Assembly: GCA_012729505.1 (NCBI GenBank)
Contig: JAAYDA010000048.1
Location: 1-64,000, forward strand
Length of the DNA stretch: 64,000 nt
Direction: 5' to 3'
From: Syntrophomonadaceae bacterium
GTDB taxonomy: Bacteria > Bacillota > Syntrophomonadia > Syntrophomonadales > DTU052
Notes under the pieces: model-generated
The model's database searches: none
Seen by the model: only the letters and a program-made list of their open reading frames with translations
What the model was told of the DNA's origin: nothing
Program-made: the position numbers and the translations under genes
Shown here: piece by piece, positions 61,567-64,000 of the stretch
Numbering within the stretch: the stretch's first letter is position 1
How the letters are laid out: each line of letters opens with the position of its first letter

Positions 61567-61616
61567 TGTGTTACCTCCCGAACAATCATGTAATAATTCC
61601 TTGCTATTCGTTTTGT

Positions 61617-62702
61617 CTAACCAGCTTTGCTACGACTGTATACGAAAGCCAGCACCTGAGCCACAGCCTGGTAAAGGCTTTCTGGAATGGCCATTCCCAG
61701 ATCACAAAAATAAAACAACTCCCGGGCCAGTTCCCGTTCCTCAACAATTTCAACCTTATTTTCTCTGGCAATTTCTTTAATTCGCAGAGCTACCAGGTTT
61801 TGACCCTTGGCAACTACTACCGGGGCGTTCATCTGCTCGGCCACATATTTTAGGGCAACGGCAAAATGAGTGGGATTAGTTATTACTACATCAGCTTTGG
61901 GCACTTCCGACATCATTCTGCTCATGGACATTTCTCTCTGCTTCTGTTTTTGTCTGGACTTCAACTGAGGATGTCCTTCCATCTGCTTGTACTCTTCTTT
62001 AACCTCGTGTTTGCTCATTTTTAAAGTATTTTCATGCTCCCAGCGCTGGTAAAGATAATCCACAACTCCCAGTGCCAGCAATGCCACTCCAATTTTCATG
62101 GCCATTTCAAAAATAATCTTTATCATGATCTGAGTCATCTGATTAACTTCCATGTCCATCATGGCCGGAAACACTTGCTGATACTTTATACATATTTGAT
62201 ATACAATGTAGGCTGTCATGCTCAACTTGAACAAGGATTTAAGCAGTTCAACCATGGCGCGTTTGGAAAATATCCTTTTAAAGCCTTCAACAGGATTAAG
62301 CCTTTCCAGCTTCAATCCCAGAGGCTCACTGGAAAAAATGAAACCAACCTGGAGCAAATTGCTGGCTACTCCCACGACCAATGCTACCGCCAGGATTGGC
62401 CAGGTAATCTTGATACTTACATTAAGGGCCTCCAAAAATACAGCGTTTACTACCGCCGGTGTAATCTCAACAACTGATTTCGCAATTATAAATTCTTTAA
62501 TAAAATCCCGCAGAGTTTCCAGCATATAAGAAAATCCAAAGTAAATAACTGAAAAGACCGCCAGAATAATAACGGCTGAGTTCAGGTCATTGCTTTTAAA
62601 AACCTGGCCTTTTTTTCTGGCCTCTTGCCTTTTATGAGGAGTGGCCGGCTCAGTTTTTTCCCCAGCAAACAATTGCAGGTCAAAACCAAGATATAGTTCC
62701 AA
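61617..62702 (-). CDS. flhB: Flagellar export apparatus protein FlhB
   Basis: EKTEPATPHKRQEARKKGQVFKSNDLNSA; autocleavage NPTH in ADVVITNPTHFAVALKY. Confidence 0.96.
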   Translation of the reverse strand: MELYLGFDLQLFAGEKTEPATPHKRQEARKKGQVFKSNDLNSAVIILAVFSVIYFGFSYMLETLRDFIKEFIIAKSVVEITPAVVNAVFLEALNVSIKITWPILAVALVVGVASNLLQVGFIFSSEPLGLKLERLNPVEGFKRIFSKRAMVELLKSLFKLSMTAYIVYQICIKYQQVFPAMMDMEVNQMTQIMIKIIFEMAMKIGVALLALGVVDYLYQRWEHENTLKMSKHEVKEEYKQMEGHPQLKSRQKQKQREMSMSRMMSEVPKADVVITNPTHFAVALKYVAEQMNAPVVVAKGQNLVALRIKEIARENKVEIVEERELARELFYFCDLGMAIPESLYQAVAQVLAFVYSRSKAG

Positions 62703-62706
62703 TCTC

Positions 62707-63471
62707 TCACTTCCCCAAGATAATAATCAGCTGCTCCATATATACAAAAAACCTTTCCATCAAAACAGAAATGAACCATATAAAAACGGGCATTGTAACC
62801 ATTACCAAGGCCAAACCTATTCCAATTTTCATCGGCAAACCGATGATAAATACGTGCATCTGAGGCACTGTTCTGGCAATAAAGCCCAAGGCGATATCCG
62901 CCAGAAACAGAGCGGCCACCACAGGAGCAGCCAACTTTAGCCCGATAACGAACATATACCCCCCCATATTCATCATAAAATTAAAGAAATTTCCGTCTAA
63001 GTTAGCTCCCAGAATCGGAACATATTTATAACTATCGTGAACAGCGCTTAAAACGAGATGATGACCATTCACCGCCAGAAACACCATCAAAGCTACCAGA
63101 AACTGAAAGTTCCCGATTAGCGGAACCTGGGTGCCGGACTGAGGATCGATAACGTTAACTAAACCAAAGCCCATTTGCATGTCCATAAGTTGACCGGCCA
63201 GCTGGATGCCGGCAAAAACCACATAGGCTACGAAACCAATGGCATATCCAATAAAAACCTCTATCCCCAAAGCCAGAAAGAAGAATCCCGGTCCGGCCAG
63301 GGCAGCAGTAGTATCGATAGGAGTAACCATCGATACTAAAGCGCTAAACATCAGGATAAAGAAAATCTTAACCTGAGCGGGAATCTGTCTGCTGCTCCAA
63401 ACGGGAGTGCTGATAAACAGCCCCGACATTCTGCCGACTACCAGTAAAAAGCTTTCCCACCCAAGAGCCAT
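62707..63471 (-). CDS. fliR: Flagellar export apparatus protein FliR
   Basis: RMSGLFISTPVWSSRQIPAQVKIFFILMFSALVS; polytopic, syntenic. Confidence 0.93.
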   Translation of the reverse strand: MALGWESFLLVVGRMSGLFISTPVWSSRQIPAQVKIFFILMFSALVSMVTPIDTTAALAGPGFFFLALGIEVFIGYAIGFVAYVVFAGIQLAGQLMDMQMGFGLVNVIDPQSGTQVPLIGNFQFLVALMVFLAVNGHHLVLSAVHDSYKYVPILGANLDGNFFNFMMNMGGYMFVIGLKLAAPVVAALFLADIALGFIARTVPQMHVFIIGLPMKIGIGLALVMVTMPVFIWFISVLMERFFVYMEQLIIILGK

Positions 63472-63480
63472 TGTGACCTC

Positions 63481-63756
63481 CTAGTGAATCAAAATATAGC
63501 GCGGGATATCCAAAAAAAGATTATTAGTAAAGCTCATTAAAATATTGAGCATCCAGGGGCCAAAAATAACTAGTATTAAAAATACTGCTACAATTTTAGG
63601 AACAAATGTTAGCGTCTGTTCTTGAATCTGGGTAGTCGCCTGCAGGATGCTTATCAATAAGCCGACCAGCAAACTGCCTCCCAGGATTGGAGCCGCAACC
63701 AGCAGGGCTGTCCAAACGGCATCTTTAGCTATTCCCATAATTAGGTTTTCATTCAT
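63481..63756 (-). CDS. fliQ: Flagellar export apparatus protein FliQ
   Basis: 91 aa; LLVGLLISILQATTQIQEQTLTFVPKIVAVFLILVIFGPWML. Confidence 0.94.
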   Translation of the reverse strand: MNENLIMGIAKDAVWTALLVAAPILGGSLLVGLLISILQATTQIQEQTLTFVPKIVAVFLILVIFGPWMLNILMSFTNNLFLDIPRYILIH

Positions 63757-63764
63757 AAAAACAC

Positions 63765-64000
63765 CTACCTGAAGCTAATAATCAATGAGTGAATTACTAA
63801 ATTCCACCCATCCACCAACACAAAGAGCAGTATTTTAAAGGGAAGCGAGATCATCATGGGAGGAAGCATCATCATTCCCATTGACATTAAAGCACTGGCA
63901 CAAATCATGTCGATGACCAGAAAAGGCACAAACAAAACAAACCCTATTTGAAAAGCCGTCTTAAGCTCACTGATTGCAAAAGATGGAATCAATACATAAG
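63765..64000 (-). CDS. fliP: Flagellar export apparatus protein FliP, C-terminal part (truncated by window edge)
   Basis: [65 protein letters not shown]; reading frame continues beyond 64000. Confidence 0.93.
   Translation of the reverse strand, partial: YVLIPSFAISELKTAFQIGFVLFVPFLVIDMICASALMSMGMMMLPPMMISLPFKILLFVLVDGWNLVIHSLIISFR

Overview
Everything I can call in this window is coded on the minus strand. It is a core-genome block of a sporulating, flagellated Firmicute (Clostridia/Syntrophomonadaceae-like by gene content; taxon is inference). In transcription order (high to low coordinate) it contains: a flagellar export/chemotaxis operon (fliP-Q-R-flhB-A-F-G-cheB-A-W-C-D-sigD-fapA-like); rpsB-tsf-pyrH-frr-uppS-cdsA-(AI-2E permease)-dxr-rseP-ispG-proS-(mgtC)-polC; rimP-nusA-ylxR-ylxQ-infB-rbfA-nrnA-truB-ribF; (74-aa ORF)-rpsO-pnp; VanW, polysaccharide deacetylase, D,D-carboxypeptidase, M16 peptidase, dut, ymxH, dapB, dpaA-dpaB, asd, dapA, rnj; an inserted liv ABC transporter unit with a CBS-ACT protein; then tepA-ylzJ-ftsK/spoIIIE and a RodZ-like gene. 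Main points for a second look: (1) a PolC that lacks the DnaQ-type exonuclease insertion but keeps the PHP residues; (2) the apparent 5' end of a group II intron at the left edge, placed right after a terminator-like hairpin; (3) a strongly structured, mobile-element-like segment in the uppS leader; (4) a 28-unit in-phase heptanucleotide repeat array and a dispersed intergenic repeat family; (5) a promoter plus intrinsic terminator in the rimP-nusA leader, suggesting attenuation; (6) a liv/CBS-ACT cassette bounded by terminators inside otherwise conserved synteny. I found no CRISPR array, tRNA, rRNA or complete transposase gene. I ran no computation or database search; product names come from reading the translated ORFs.
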